Assembly (NCBI RefSeq): GCF_040096225.1
Contig: NZ_JBBMFC010000005.1
Location: 1-64,000 of the forward strand
Direction of reading: 5' to 3'
From: Hominiventricola aquisgranensis
Lineage (GTDB): Bacteria; Bacillota; Clostridia; Lachnospirales; Lachnospiraceae
DNA length: 64,000 bases
In this document: positions 52,509 through 61,106 of the stretch, in pieces
Layout: each line of letters starts with the position of its first letter
Numbering within the stretch: position 1 is the stretch's first letter
Translations under genes and position numbers: made by a program
The notes under the pieces: model-generated
What the model saw: the letters and a program-made list of their open reading frames with translations, nothing else
The model's database searches: none
Told to the model about the DNA's origin: nothing

Positions 52509-54188
52509 TCAGGCTTCTTTCTTCCACATGGTAAATAACAGGATCGGGCAAGCTGCCATCAACGGATAGCCATAGCGAAGCAATGCCGCCGGTCCCAGAA
52601 GACTGGTACCCAGATACATCCAGAGCGGAAGGATCCATAGTAATTTCTCATATTCTTTCTGATAGATCAGATACAGACTTGCCAGCACCAACAGCCAGAA
52701 ATAAAGTCCCATGGACAAGAGCTCCCGCACAATGGGAATCTGTCGGAAGGACGCATCCGTTCCAATGGCAGTGTAATACCGGTTCAACCATTCGCTCTTT
52801 GGCTCCATCTGCACATGAGGATAATGGGGATCGTCTTTCTGAATGTCAAAGCAGACAAATTCCAGATATTCATCCTCCACATCCGGATACCAGAATCCAA
52901 GGGTGGTATTTAAAAATGCATCAATATAAATCTTCTTATTTCTACATCCAACCTGGAACCAGGTCTTCAGAAATTCTGCCTTTTCTTCCTCAAATGCGTC
53001 TGTATGAAACTGATTTTTCACCGGATCAGACAGATTGGGTGTATACAATGCCATAGTCTCTTCATCCATCACCGGTCGGATCACATCCATCTCTTCTGGG
53101 CGGATATCCCCGCCTGCCACATACGTGCGGCTCAGAGTCTGGATCACAATATTGTACATCTCTCTGGCATTTCCCGGCTCTGCACCGATCACGTTCAGAA
53201 ACGGACCATTATAGACACCGTAGACAAGCACCAGTCCAAGTGCCAGCACCAGCAGCTTTTTCCGGTATTTCCACAGATAGATCAGCAGAAATGGAACACA
53301 CGCCAGCATCGTATGAAAACCATTGTTTCGCAAAAGCAACAGCAGCGAAAAAGTAATTCCTGCAAATATGGTATGCCTCCAGCCCTTAAAATATTCCTCA
53401 GGGGTGCTGCACATACAGATCACCTGCAGAAGGCACAGCACCAGTACACCGGAAAACACAGTATCCTTGGTCGTATAGACGGCCATCATGCCATGAAACG
53501 GAAACAGACAGAAAAACAGTACTGTTCCGATCCAGAGCCATTGGGGCACCTGCTTCCTTTTTAAGAAACAGCTGATCCATGCAAAGATTCCGGCCAGAAT
53601 GATCATCTGCAGCACATTGCAGAGTGCCGCAGCCGTATTGTCACTCCATCCAAAAGCTCTGGTCATACTGAAAATACCGCATAAAATGCCCGTATGGAGC
53701 AGCGGATGATGAGCCGTCAGCCAGCCGGAAAAGGTCCAGCCGATCTGATTGGGCGCATCTGCCGCAAACAGACCCGGGTAACCTCCCAGAAACGCCGGCA
53801 GGAAGCTTATAAAATACAGAAGCCAGTATTTTATGAAGGCAGGGACGTTTTGTGCCGCCCTGCATAATGCCAAAGACTTTGCCATGGCGGTCTGTGGCGC
53901 TGTGCTGCCCTGCGATTCTCTCTTTGGCAAACCAGCACCAGAATCTGCGCTCCGCCCCCTTAGCCAGTTCATCAATAAAAAGCTTATCAACACTCCCGCC
54001 GTAAACAACGGAACCCGGATCAGAATCCTGTGAAAGATCGTCTTATGCAGTGGATTTTCTGAGATTGCCCACAAAGTCCCATAATGCTGGATCATATATC
54101 CACAACGATCAAAGGCGGCAAATACTATGCCGCCCAATAATGCAAATATCCAGATACGAAGGTTCTTCCCATGCAGCTTATCTGTCAT
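52509..54188 (-). CDS. DUF6020 family membrane protein
   Basis: A 559-residue protein with about twelve membrane helices. The region PAFLGGYPGLFAADAPNQIG with HHPLLHTGILCGI (about residues 130-165), then FPFHGMMAVYTTKDTVFSG, is characteristic of the DUF6020 family, related to GT-C glycosyltransferases. Probably processes a lipid-linked sugar delivered by the polyprenyl-phosphate glycosyltransferase encoded just upstream; the two genes overlap by 11 bases. Specific reaction unknown. Confidence 0.8.
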   Translation of the reverse strand: MTDKLHGKNLRIWIFALLGGIVFAAFDRCGYMIQHYGTLWAISENPLHKTIFHRILIRVPLFTAGVLISFLLMNWLRGRSADSGAGLPKRESQGSTAPQTAMAKSLALCRAAQNVPAFIKYWLLYFISFLPAFLGGYPGLFAADAPNQIGWTFSGWLTAHHPLLHTGILCGIFSMTRAFGWSDNTAAALCNVLQMIILAGIFAWISCFLKRKQVPQWLWIGTVLFFCLFPFHGMMAVYTTKDTVFSGVLVLCLLQVICMCSTPEEYFKGWRHTIFAGITFSLLLLLRNNGFHTMLACVPFLLIYLWKYRKKLLVLALGLVLVYGVYNGPFLNVIGAEPGNAREMYNIVIQTLSRTYVAGGDIRPEEMDVIRPVMDEETMALYTPNLSDPVKNQFHTDAFEEEKAEFLKTWFQVGCRNKKIYIDAFLNTTLGFWYPDVEDEYLEFVCFDIQKDDPHYPHVQMEPKSEWLNRYYTAIGTDASFRQIPIVRELLSMGLYFWLLVLASLYLIYQKEYEKLLWILPLWMYLGTSLLGPAALLRYGYPLMAACPILLFTMWKKEA

Positions 54189-55125
54189 TCTCTTTAAGCT
54201 CCTTATAATGCATGTCTACTTTAATCAGATTCATCTCAAACTCCTGACGGCTTCTCTGAGCCCCTGCTGAGAGGACCAGACCTGCAAATACAGACTGGAT
54301 CGCTGCCATCATGGCAAATCCACAGGCGATCAGGGTCGGGAATTTGGGTACAAGCCCGGTTGCAATATACTCCATCAGCACCGGGATAAAGAATCCTATG
54401 CTCATCACCGCCAGAACAAGTGCCAGAAGCCCGAAGAAATTCATGGGCTTGTAGTTTCTGTATAACTTTGCAATGCTCATCAGCACTTTTGCACCGTCTG
54501 AATACGTGTTCAGCTTGGACTCGCTTCCCTCCGGGCGGTCACGGTACTCGATGATCACATTGTCCACCTGCATATTCTTATCTGCTGCATGGATCGTCAT
54601 CTCAGTCTCGATCTCGAATCCTTTGGACAGCACCGGGAAGGTCTTTACAAACTGATAACTGAATGCACGGTAACCCGTCATAATGTCCTTGATCTCGGTA
54701 TGGAACAGCCGATTGATGGTTCCTCTTACCAGAGAATTACCAAAATTGTGGAATGGACGCTTATTCTCTGTAAAATAAGTGGAAGACAGACGATCTCCCA
54801 CAACCATATCTGCCTGATGCTCCAATACCTTGTCCACCATCTCTCTGGCGAACTCTGCCGGATAGGTATCATCTCCATCCGTCATCACATAGACTTCCGC
54901 ATCAATCTCGCGGAACATGCGGCGGATCACATTTCCCTTTCCCTGCATATACTCATGGCGGACCACAGCTCCGGCCTTCTCTGCCAGCTCTACCGTCCGA
55001 TCAGATGAATTATTATCATATACATAGATCACGGCTTCCGGCAGTACCGCTTTAAAATCACGAACTACCTTCTCCACAGTCTTTTCCTCGTTATAACACG
55101 GGATCAAAACAGCAATTTTATCCAA
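54178..55125 (-). CDS. polyprenyl-phosphate glycosyltransferase (GT2, DPM1-like)
   Basis: A 315-residue GT2 enzyme of the dolichol-phosphate mannosyltransferase type. IAVLIPCYNEEKTVEKVVRD, VYDNNSSDRT and the DxD-containing MTDGDDTYPAEF define the catalytic domain (about 1-225). Two C-terminal membrane helices follow (about 235-300). It should load a sugar onto undecaprenyl phosphate. The start codon is TTG at 55125, with GAGGGAG upstream; the gene has its own promoter (55166-55194). Confidence 0.88.
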   Translation of the reverse strand: MDKIAVLIPCYNEEKTVEKVVRDFKAVLPEAVIYVYDNNSSDRTVELAEKAGAVVRHEYMQGKGNVIRRMFREIDAEVYVMTDGDDTYPAEFAREMVDKVLEHQADMVVGDRLSSTYFTENKRPFHNFGNSLVRGTINRLFHTEIKDIMTGYRAFSYQFVKTFPVLSKGFEIETEMTIHAADKNMQVDNVIIEYRDRPEGSESKLNTYSDGAKVLMSIAKLYRNYKPMNFFGLLALVLAVMSIGFFIPVLMEYIATGLVPKFPTLIACGFAMMAAIQSVFAGLVLSAGAQRSRQEFEMNLIKVDMHYKELKENDR

Positions 55126-55165
55126 GGTTTTTGTCTCCCTCTTACTAATTTTCTTCGATTTATTG

Positions 55166-55194
55166 ATTGTATCATATCCTTATATGAAAAGCAA
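55166..55194 (-). promoter_or_regulatory. promoter of GT2-DUF6020 operon
   Basis: TTGCTT (55194-55189), 17-bp spacer, TACAAT (55171-55166). Confidence 0.7.
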
Positions 55195-55225
55195 AGAATT
55201 TGATAATCTATAACGCAATAATTCT

Positions 55226-55254
55226 TTGACATCTATTTTCGTATATAGTAAAAT
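55226..55254 (+). promoter_or_regulatory. promoter of first GntR gene
   Basis: TTGACA (55226-55231), 17-bp spacer, TAAAAT (55249-55254). Confidence 0.78.
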
Positions 55255-55275
55255 GAGACTGTATTGGAGGAAAAT

Positions 55276-55986
55276 ATGGATATAAATGAACTTTTCAAAA
55301 AAGATAAACGTGAATCTGCTGTTGACATTGTAGTCAATAATATTAAACAGCTTTTAATTGAAAGAAAATTGAAGCCAGGAGACCGCCTTCCAAGTGAGCT
55401 TGAGATTTCTGAAGGCATGGGAGTCAGCCGTGGTTCTGTCCGTGAGGCCATGAAGATCCTTACTGCATTTGGTCTTGTGGATATTCGGGTGGGGAATGGT
55501 ACTTATATCTGCGATACCCCTGGCACCAAGTTGATGGATTCCTTACTTTTCAGTTTCTTCATTGCCAATCCGGATACGAAGAATCTCTATGAGCTCCGTA
55601 AAGCACTGGAAATCGATGTTCTTCAGCTGATCCTTGTGCATTATGATGAAAATGAGGATGACCGTATTGCTCTGGAAGAAAATCTGGAAGAGCTCTCCCA
55701 GCTGATCGCCAAAGGAGCCACCCCGGAAAAACTTCAGGAAAATGATCTGGCTTTCCATCATCTTCTTGGAAGCTGCACGACCAATCCTTTGTTAGAACAG
55801 ATCTACAACATTGTAATTGACTTTATGGAGCCCTCCATTACAGCCACTCATAAGAGACAGCATGGTGAATATGTTTATAAGGTTCACTCTGATATGGTAG
55901 ATGTGATCAGAACCCGGAACGGCGAGCGGATCTCCGAAGCGGTTGCCGCTTCCGTTGATACCTGGTCATCTCTGCAGGATTTATAA
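55276..55986 (+). CDS. GntR family regulator, FCD subfamily (paralogue 1)
   Basis: A 236-residue FadR/FCD regulator. Winged helix at about 12-80 (LKPGDRLPSELEISEGMGVS, RGSVREAMKILTAFGLVDIR) and an all-helical FCD ligand domain (about 95-225) with the metal-binding His residues, e.g. FHHLLG and VHSDMVDVI. Start ATG 55276, with GGAGG five bases upstream; the in-frame TTG at 55264 overlaps that site. Closely similar to the regulator at 56056-56769, with which it converges. Likely targets are the dehydrogenase and transketolase genes nearby. Confidence 0.92.
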   Translation: MDINELFKKDKRESAVDIVVNNIKQLLIERKLKPGDRLPSELEISEGMGVSRGSVREAMKILTAFGLVDIRVGNGTYICDTPGTKLMDSLLFSFFIANPDTKNLYELRKALEIDVLQLILVHYDENEDDRIALEENLEELSQLIAKGATPEKLQENDLAFHHLLGSCTTNPLLEQIYNIVIDFMEPSITATHKRQHGEYVYKVHSDMVDVIRTRNGERISEAVAASVDTWSSLQDL

Positions 55987-56016
55987 AAATATACAAAATT
56001 CTTACGTTCTTTCAAA

Positions 56017-56056
56017 ATCCGTGGGATAACTGCTGTTGTCCTGCGGATCTTTTTTT
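56017..56056 (+). terminator. terminator between the two GntR genes
   Basis: A 14-bp stem (with G-T pairs) ATCCGTGGGATAAC/GTTGTCCTGCGGAT, tetraloop TGCT and a T7 run that touches the stop codon of the convergent gene. Confidence 0.88.
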
Positions 56057-56769
56057 CAGCCTTCAGCCTGTCGCATCGACCAGGTGTCTACAGAAGATGT
56101 GATAACCTCTTCGATCCGGCTGTAATCCCTGGTACGGATCACTTCCAGTATCTGCATATGTTCTTTATACACGATCTCTCCATGCTGATTTTTTAATGTT
56201 TCCGCAATGGATGCTTCCATAAAATCGATCACGATTCCATAGATCCGTTCCATTAATACATTTTTAGTACAGATCCCCATCAGACAATGAAAGGAAATAT
56301 CATTTTCTCTCAACCAGTCAGTATCTGGATTCTTTGTAAGCAATTCTTTCAGCTCATCTACATTTTCCTCCAGCATCCGGCGTTCTTCTTCATTTTCATC
56401 ATAATGATCCAGGACAGACTCCAGAATGTCGATCTCGATCAGCCTGCGAAATTCATATAATTTCCCAATATTGGGATTATTGACAAAGAAGCTGAACAGC
56501 AGAGAATCAGCCAATGTTCTTCCTGGTTTCTGACAGATATAGGTACCTGTCCCTACTCTTGACTCCACCAGACCAAATGCAGTCAGAATTCTGAGAGCTT
56601 CCCGTACCGATCCGCGACTTACATTCATCGCTTCAGAGATCTCCACCTCGTTAGGAAGCCGGTCTCCTGGTTTTAACTTTCGTTCGATCAGCAGTTTTTT
56701 AATGTTGTTTACCACAATATCCACTGTTGATTCTCTTTTGTTCGCTCTGAACAGTTCTTGTACGGCCAT
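56056..56769 (-). CDS. GntR family regulator, FCD subfamily (paralogue 2)
   Basis: A 237-residue FCD-type regulator. Winged helix LKPGDRLPNEVEISEAMNVS and RGSVREALRILTAFGLVESR; FCD domain with FHCLMG and KEHMQILEVI. ATG 56769 follows AAGGAG by four bases; the longer frame to 56814 has no site. Over the first 140 residues it is very similar to paralogue 1, so one arose by duplication. It lies downstream of the dehydrogenase gene on the same strand, 214 bases away, and probably regulates that cluster in response to a sugar-acid intermediate. Confidence 0.92.
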   Translation of the reverse strand: MAVQELFRANKRESTVDIVVNNIKKLLIERKLKPGDRLPNEVEISEAMNVSRGSVREALRILTAFGLVESRVGTGTYICQKPGRTLADSLLFSFFVNNPNIGKLYEFRRLIEIDILESVLDHYDENEEERRMLEENVDELKELLTKNPDTDWLRENDISFHCLMGICTKNVLMERIYGIVIDFMEASIAETLKNQHGEIVYKEHMQILEVIRTRDYSRIEEVITSSVDTWSMRQAEG

Positions 56770-56983
56770 AGTTCTCCTTCTTCTGATACAAAAATTCCCC
56801 ACCAGGCATGGCATCCTGGCAGGGAGATGTTAGAGGAATTGTATCAAACTTAGCTCTTTCAAATAATCTCTTTTTTGCTTATCTCCGTTTTTTAAGGAAA
56901 AGACCGGCAGTATCCGGAATCTAATCCATCTGACCACCGACCTTTTCCATAGGGCATATATTACAAATTGTAAAGATGATTAC

Positions 56984-57880
56984 TTATTTCTGCGGTTTTA
57001 CATCAAAACCAAGGTTCTCCTGAGAGGTCTCCGGATGAAGCATGGTTGCGATTACTTTACGAAGCAGCTCGTCATCCCAGATCTTCTTCCAGTCGTCACG
57101 AAGTACCAGATGATTACCGATCTCAAGTGCAACCTTACAAGCATCTGATACAGGCGGGTTGCCTGGCAGATATCCAAGGAAGTTAGCAGTCAGGTTGAAT
57201 ACATGTCCTGTCAGGAAGGAAACAGCAGCCTCACGGTCGATTCCTCTTTTAACAGCTTCATTTACGGTCTCAGCCATTGCATAGCAGCAGGTAGCTCCAA
57301 GAGTCTCTACCAGAGTCGGCTCCAGGAATGCGATCTGCTCGGAAGTCATAACGAATGCTTTGTCTGCACGATACATGCAGCGAGCGGTCTCCTGAGCCAG
57401 TTTGAATTTCTCCTCATCGCCCTGGATGCAGCTCATTACGATATCCTGATGTCCGCCTTCACCGCCGAAACGATCCTGATATGCTTCTTCTTCTTTCTGC
57501 CATTTGAAGTAGGACGGATGGCACGGATGTGCTACACCGAATGTACAGTCATCACGCAGAGTCAGCTCTTTTGCAACAGCTGCAGCCGGATCAAGGATCA
57601 GGAATACGGTGCCCGGTTTCAGCATCGGAACATACTCAGCAGACAGTTTTTTGATTAAAGTATCCGGAACTGCAAAGATAACTACATCTGCAAATGCAAG
57701 TGCCTCATCTACCGGAGTAACTTTTAATCCACGCTCTTTTTCGATACGCTCTACTGCAGGCGGGAAAGTCTCAACTAATTTGACATCAAATTTGTCCGGG
57801 AATTTTGTTACCAGGTTGTTAGATGTACGGGTACCCATTTTTCCGCCAGCACCAATGACTGCTACTTTGATCTTTTCCAT
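56984..57880 (-). CDS. Rossmann-fold dehydrogenase with PGDH_C-type domain
   Basis: A 298-residue NAD(P)-dependent enzyme. The N-terminal motif VAVIGAGGKMGTRTSNNL starts a Rossmann domain (1-125). The C-terminal domain (about 130-290; VAHPCHPSYFKWQ, GATCCYAMAETVNEAVKRG) matches the phosphogluconate-dehydrogenase-like C-domain family (PF16896) that includes D-apionate oxidoisomerase. Substrate is thus probably a phosphorylated or free sugar acid. It lies 42 bases after the split transketolase genes in one operon. Confidence 0.82.
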   Translation of the reverse strand: MEKIKVAVIGAGGKMGTRTSNNLVTKFPDKFDVKLVETFPPAVERIEKERGLKVTPVDEALAFADVVIFAVPDTLIKKLSAEYVPMLKPGTVFLILDPAAAVAKELTLRDDCTFGVAHPCHPSYFKWQKEEEAYQDRFGGEGGHQDIVMSCIQGDEEKFKLAQETARCMYRADKAFVMTSEQIAFLEPTLVETLGATCCYAMAETVNEAVKRGIDREAAVSFLTGHVFNLTANFLGYLPGNPPVSDACKVALEIGNHLVLRDDWKKIWDDELLRKVIATMLHPETSQENLGFDVKPQK

Positions 57881-57922
57881 TTTTATGCCTCTTTCTTTTA
57901 ATAAGATATTATTTGATAGGAA

Positions 57923-58861
57923 TTACTTTCCTAAAGTTTCTTTTACAGTTGCTGCGATCTTCTCCGGAGCATATCCGTAAGCATCAGCAAGCTCTTTTGC
58001 CGGACCGGACTCTGCAAAGTCAGTCAGTGCGATTCTCTTAACCTTAACCGGCTGATTCTCAGTTGCCAGGCGGCTGATGTAAGAACCAAGTCCACCATTG
58101 ATATTGTGATCTTCAACGGTTACGATCTGGCTGGTCTTAGCCATAACATCAAGGATCTTGGACGGATCTTTGCCGTACAGGATATTGATATCTGCAACAG
58201 TTACGTTGATTCCCTGCTCTTTCAGCAGATCTGCTGCTGCAAGTACACGATCAAGTACATAACCATTAGAGAACAGTACTGCATCTGTGCCATACTCTTT
58301 CCAAACGGTGATACCATCTTTGGAGAATGGAGCATCTTTTGCATATACATCAACTTCACGTCCGCTGCCGCCACGGATATATACCGGACCCTGGATCTCT
58401 GCTGCATATTTAACAGCCTCGTATAACTGTTCCGGATCTGCCGGGGTCAGAACAGTGAAGTTCGGGATGCTGGTTACAAATGCCAGATCCTCGTAGAACT
58501 GATGGGTAACACCCTCACGCTCTCCACCAAGGATACCTGCGTTAACACCGATGAATTTTACATTCAGATCAGTATAACCAACGAATGTACGCATCTGCTC
58601 TCCAGCTCTCATGGTAAGGAATCCACAATAGGTTCCAACGAACGGAAGCATTCCTGCGGAAGCAAGTCCTGCAGCTACATCAACTGCGCACTGCTCTGCG
58701 ATACCACATTCGATGTAACGATCCGGATAAGTCTCTCCAAAAGGAACTGCTCTCATAGCTTTCAGTGAATCCGGGAATACTCCAACTACTTTATCATTCT
58801 CTGCTGCCATCTCGTACAGTGCTGCAGCAAAAGCTTCTCTCGTACCCTTAAACTCTGCCAT
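57923..58861 (-). CDS. transketolase, C-terminal section
   Basis: A 312-residue half enzyme holding the pyrimidine-binding domain (about 3-165: GIAEQCAVDVAAGLASAGM with the catalytic Glu) and the C-terminal domain (about 185-305: VTVADINILYGKDPSKI ... VEDHNINGGLGSYI). It pairs with the N-terminal half encoded next to it, the genes overlapping by one base. Split transketolases serve the pentose phosphate route or dedicated pathways, e.g. apulose-4-phosphate transketolase; which applies is unknown. Confidence 0.92.
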   Translation of the reverse strand: MAEFKGTREAFAAALYEMAAENDKVVGVFPDSLKAMRAVPFGETYPDRYIECGIAEQCAVDVAAGLASAGMLPFVGTYCGFLTMRAGEQMRTFVGYTDLNVKFIGVNAGILGGEREGVTHQFYEDLAFVTSIPNFTVLTPADPEQLYEAVKYAAEIQGPVYIRGGSGREVDVYAKDAPFSKDGITVWKEYGTDAVLFSNGYVLDRVLAAADLLKEQGINVTVADINILYGKDPSKILDVMAKTSQIVTVEDHNINGGLGSYISRLATENQPVKVKRIALTDFAESGPAKELADAYGYAPEKIAATVKETLGK

Positions 58862-59682
58862 TATTCCTCACCTCCAAGTTCTTTCTTGGCAATCTCCCAC
58901 TGCTCATCAGTCGGAACACCTTTATGCCATGCATTGTTGTTCTCCATAAAGCTCAGGCCCTTACCTTTGATACAATCACAAACGATTGCGTGTGGTTTTC
59001 CTTTGTAGCCCTTAGCGATTGCTACTGCTGCTTTGATTCCATCAATGTCATGTCCGCTGATTTCCTGTGTATGCCATCCGAAAGCTCTGAAGCGATCTGC
59101 AATGTTGTTCTGTCCTACAGTGAAATCTACGCTCTTGTAAGACTGCCATCCGTTACGGTCAACAAATACTACCAGATTGTCAAGCTTACGGCCAGTTGCC
59201 ATATTCACGCCTTCCCAGCAAACACCTTCCTGAAGCTCTCCATCACCACAGATAACATAGGTGAAATAATCTTTTTTCTGAATCTTGGCTGCTGCTGCCA
59301 TTCCTGCTCCGATTGCAATTCCATTTCCAAGAGAACCAGATGTCATATCGATTCCTTTGGTGCTGTGCATTGACGGATGTCCCTGGAATGTAGAACCAAG
59401 TGCACGAAGATGGAAGTGCTCTACCTTCGGCTCAAAGTATCCTTTCTCATTCAATGCTGCGTACCAGATCGGGCAAGCATGCCCTTTGGAAAGGATGAAG
59501 CGGTCACGATCTTCCCACTCCGGATTTTTCGGATCAACGTTCATAGCGTCAAAGTAAAGTGTTGCAACGATGTCTGCGATGGATAATGCCGGACCCGGAT
59601 GACCGTCTTTTCCTTCATACACCATACGCACTGCTTCGAGACGAAGCTTGTTGGCAAGTTTTTGTAACTCCTGTGTGTTCAC
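58861..59682 (-). CDS. transketolase, N-terminal section
   Basis: A 273-residue half enzyme with the TPP diphosphate-binding domain: DGHPGPALSIADIVATLYF, SKGHACPIWYAAL, and CGDGELQEGVCWEG with the GDG motif, then NNAWHKG. Start is GTG at 59682 with AAAGGAGG upstream. First gene of the operon; the promoter (59808-59836) has a palindromic operator (59781-59795) just after the start of transcription. Confidence 0.93.
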   Translation of the reverse strand: MNTQELQKLANKLRLEAVRMVYEGKDGHPGPALSIADIVATLYFDAMNVDPKNPEWEDRDRFILSKGHACPIWYAALNEKGYFEPKVEHFHLRALGSTFQGHPSMHSTKGIDMTSGSLGNGIAIGAGMAAAAKIQKKDYFTYVICGDGELQEGVCWEGVNMATGRKLDNLVVFVDRNGWQSYKSVDFTVGQNNIADRFRAFGWHTQEISGHDIDGIKAAVAIAKGYKGKPHAIVCDCIKGKGLSFMENNNAWHKGVPTDEQWEIAKKELGGEE

Positions 59683-59780
59683 TTTCTCTTCCTCCTTTAG
59701 AATAATTTAATTATTAAATTTTCTATTTTCACATCATCATTCAACAATCAATTTATGTCTTTTGTTTTAAGTTTGTTGTT

Positions 59781-59795
59781 AAACATCTGATGTTT
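59781..59795. promoter_or_regulatory. palindromic operator of the transketolase operon
   Basis: AAACATCTGATGTTT, a 15-bp palindrome around one central base, about 6-20 bases after the predicted start. A good candidate site for one of the two GntR regulators 2.5-4 kb away. Confidence 0.65.
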
Positions 59796-59807
59796 CCTGT
59801 TGATGCT

Positions 59808-59836
59808 AATATACACCACGCTGTCAAATATGTCAA
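59808..59836 (-). promoter_or_regulatory. transketolase operon promoter
   Basis: TTGACA (59836-59831), 17-bp spacer, TATATT (59813-59808). Confidence 0.82.
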
Positions 59837-59842
59837 TTGTAT

Positions 59843-60003
59843 TTCTAATCATTTTTTCATTTTAGATGTTTTGCACAATTTACGCATACCCTTTTTATAC
59901 ACAATGCCGTTTAGGTTCTGTTAAGACGCCAGCTGTAATTCATCCACTTTTTTATCTTCTATGTTCTTACCTTCTTTCTACATCCATTACCCTAAAAATG
60001 AGT
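59843..60003. other. intergenic stretch without recognised content
   Basis: AT-rich sequence between the transketolase promoter and the terminator of the next gene. A 76-codon open frame crosses it, but it has no family resemblance and no convincing ribosome binding site; I see no gene or structure here. Confidence 0.6.
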
Positions 60004-60041
60004 AAAAAAATAGTCATCTGGATGGTTAGTCCAAATGACTT
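60004..60041 (-). terminator. terminator downstream of the AbiEi/DUF6577-like gene
   Basis: AGTCATTTGGA pairs with TCCAGATGACT on the minus strand, followed by ATTTTTTTA. It lies 78 bases after the stop. Confidence 0.72.
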
Positions 60042-60118
60042 ATGCAACTATCGCTTATCCTATAATATTTCTTTGCCGTACATTTCTAATAATTAATCCG
60101 CTTTAATCGAATACGCAT

Positions 60119-60742
60119 TCACTCTAGCCGTAGTTCTACATCTGTTTCTTCCTGTATGAATCTTTTTATTCTGCCATCGCTTTTACGCCTTTTAGCATAC
60201 CTAAACATCTGACTCTCATCTATAATGTATGAACCAAATGCTTCTTCATATATTGTCGGGAACTCTGACTCGCTAAACGTCGCTTTTATCAAGTTCTCCG
60301 AAAAGATATCTACCAGCATTTTTTCTAAATCAGTATGCCATACCTCATTTTTCCCTTTTGGTGATTCTGTTAGAAGATTTCTTACAACAATCATATCATC
60401 TCTTCTGTAATTGAAGAAATCATCTTCCGTCGGGTTTATAAGTATATTACCCGCATACTCTTTCTTCAAACGCTCAAATGCAGAAGTGCTAAGTTCCTTT
60501 TCTACAAACACAAAAATTACATTATGTGCAATCTGGTGGTTAAGAAAACAATTCATTTGATACAGTTCTGAAATTCTAAAATCCAAGTCATAAAATTCAT
60601 CATTCAATATTTTTGCTATATGGATCGACAAATCAGAATAATCATATTTATAATCTCTTAAATTTCCCCTGACGCAGTATGCATTCCGTCCGACACGTGC
60701 TATTTCACCAGATTGCAGATATTTTTTCAGATGTTTTTCCAT
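60119..60742 (-). CDS. DUF6577-like (AbiEi-like) protein, start uncertain
   Basis: About 207 residues from ATG 60742. The N-terminal HLKKYLQSGEIARVGRNAYC is a winged-helix-type segment like the start of AbiEi/DUF6577 proteins, which act as antitoxin-repressors beside nucleotidyltransferase toxins. No such toxin gene lies next to it. No ribosome binding site precedes the ATG, and the longer frame to 60817 begins within a terminator stem, so the 5' end may be lost. AT-rich compared with neighbours. Either a leaderless gene or a decaying remnant of a mobile defence module. Confidence 0.55.
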   Translation of the reverse strand: MEKHLKKYLQSGEIARVGRNAYCVRGNLRDYKYDYSDLSIHIAKILNDEFYDLDFRISELYQMNCFLNHQIAHNVIFVFVEKELSTSAFERLKKEYAGNILINPTEDDFFNYRRDDMIVVRNLLTESPKGKNEVWHTDLEKMLVDIFSENLIKATFSESEFPTIYEEAFGSYIIDESQMFRYAKRRKSDGRIKRFIQEETDVELRLE

Positions 60743-60781
60743 TATGTGAAAAGATAAATTATTAACTATGTCTATAAGACT

Positions 60782-60831
60782 TAAAAAGACCGTTACTCCA
60801 TAGATGTGATTGCTCATCTATGGAGTAACGG
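60782..60831 (-). terminator. terminator of DUF4250 gene
   Basis: A perfect 17-bp stem (60790-60806 with 60815-60831), 8-nt loop, then TTTTT on the minus strand. It ends the small gene at 60870-61043. Confidence 0.85.
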
Positions 60832-60869
60832 CCCATGACTACAGGTTCTTTAATCGCTTCTCGTTTTCT

Positions 60870-61043
60870 TTATATAAATTGATTTGATTTGCTGTCATAT
60901 TCATAATCAATTGAACGTAGCTTCTCTTCTATTTTCCTAGAATCCAGTTCTTTATCCTTACATAAAGCTTCAAAGTCTGGATAAAAATCACGTAATTGTG
61001 TATTCACAAAACTTAACAGCATCACAGGATCTTTCGGTATCAT
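60870..61043 (-). CDS. DUF4250 domain-containing protein
   Basis: A 57-residue protein that is almost entirely the DUF4250 domain: IPKDPVMLLSFVNTQLRDFY ... DYEYDSKSNQF. Common in Lachnospiraceae; function unknown. ATG 61043 has AAGGAGG nine bases upstream. Own promoter and terminator. Confidence 0.85.
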   Translation of the reverse strand: MIPKDPVMLLSFVNTQLRDFYPDFEALCKDKELDSRKIEEKLRSIDYEYDSKSNQFI

Positions 61044-61077
61044 ATCAGTTTTCCTCCTTCTTTCAATGATACCTCTT

Positions 61078-61106
61078 ATCATGGGGAATTTTTCCAAAAA
61101 TGTCAA
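61078..61106 (-). promoter_or_regulatory. promoter of DUF4250 gene
   Basis: TTGACA (61106-61101), 17-bp spacer, CATGAT (61083-61078). The -35 box overlaps the stop codon of the LarA-like gene. Confidence 0.68.

Noticed and set aside
52087..52569. 160-codon frame overlapping the Cys/Pro repeat gene
   Set aside because: Shifted reading of the same tandem repeats; lacks the ribosome binding site that the 52047 frame has.
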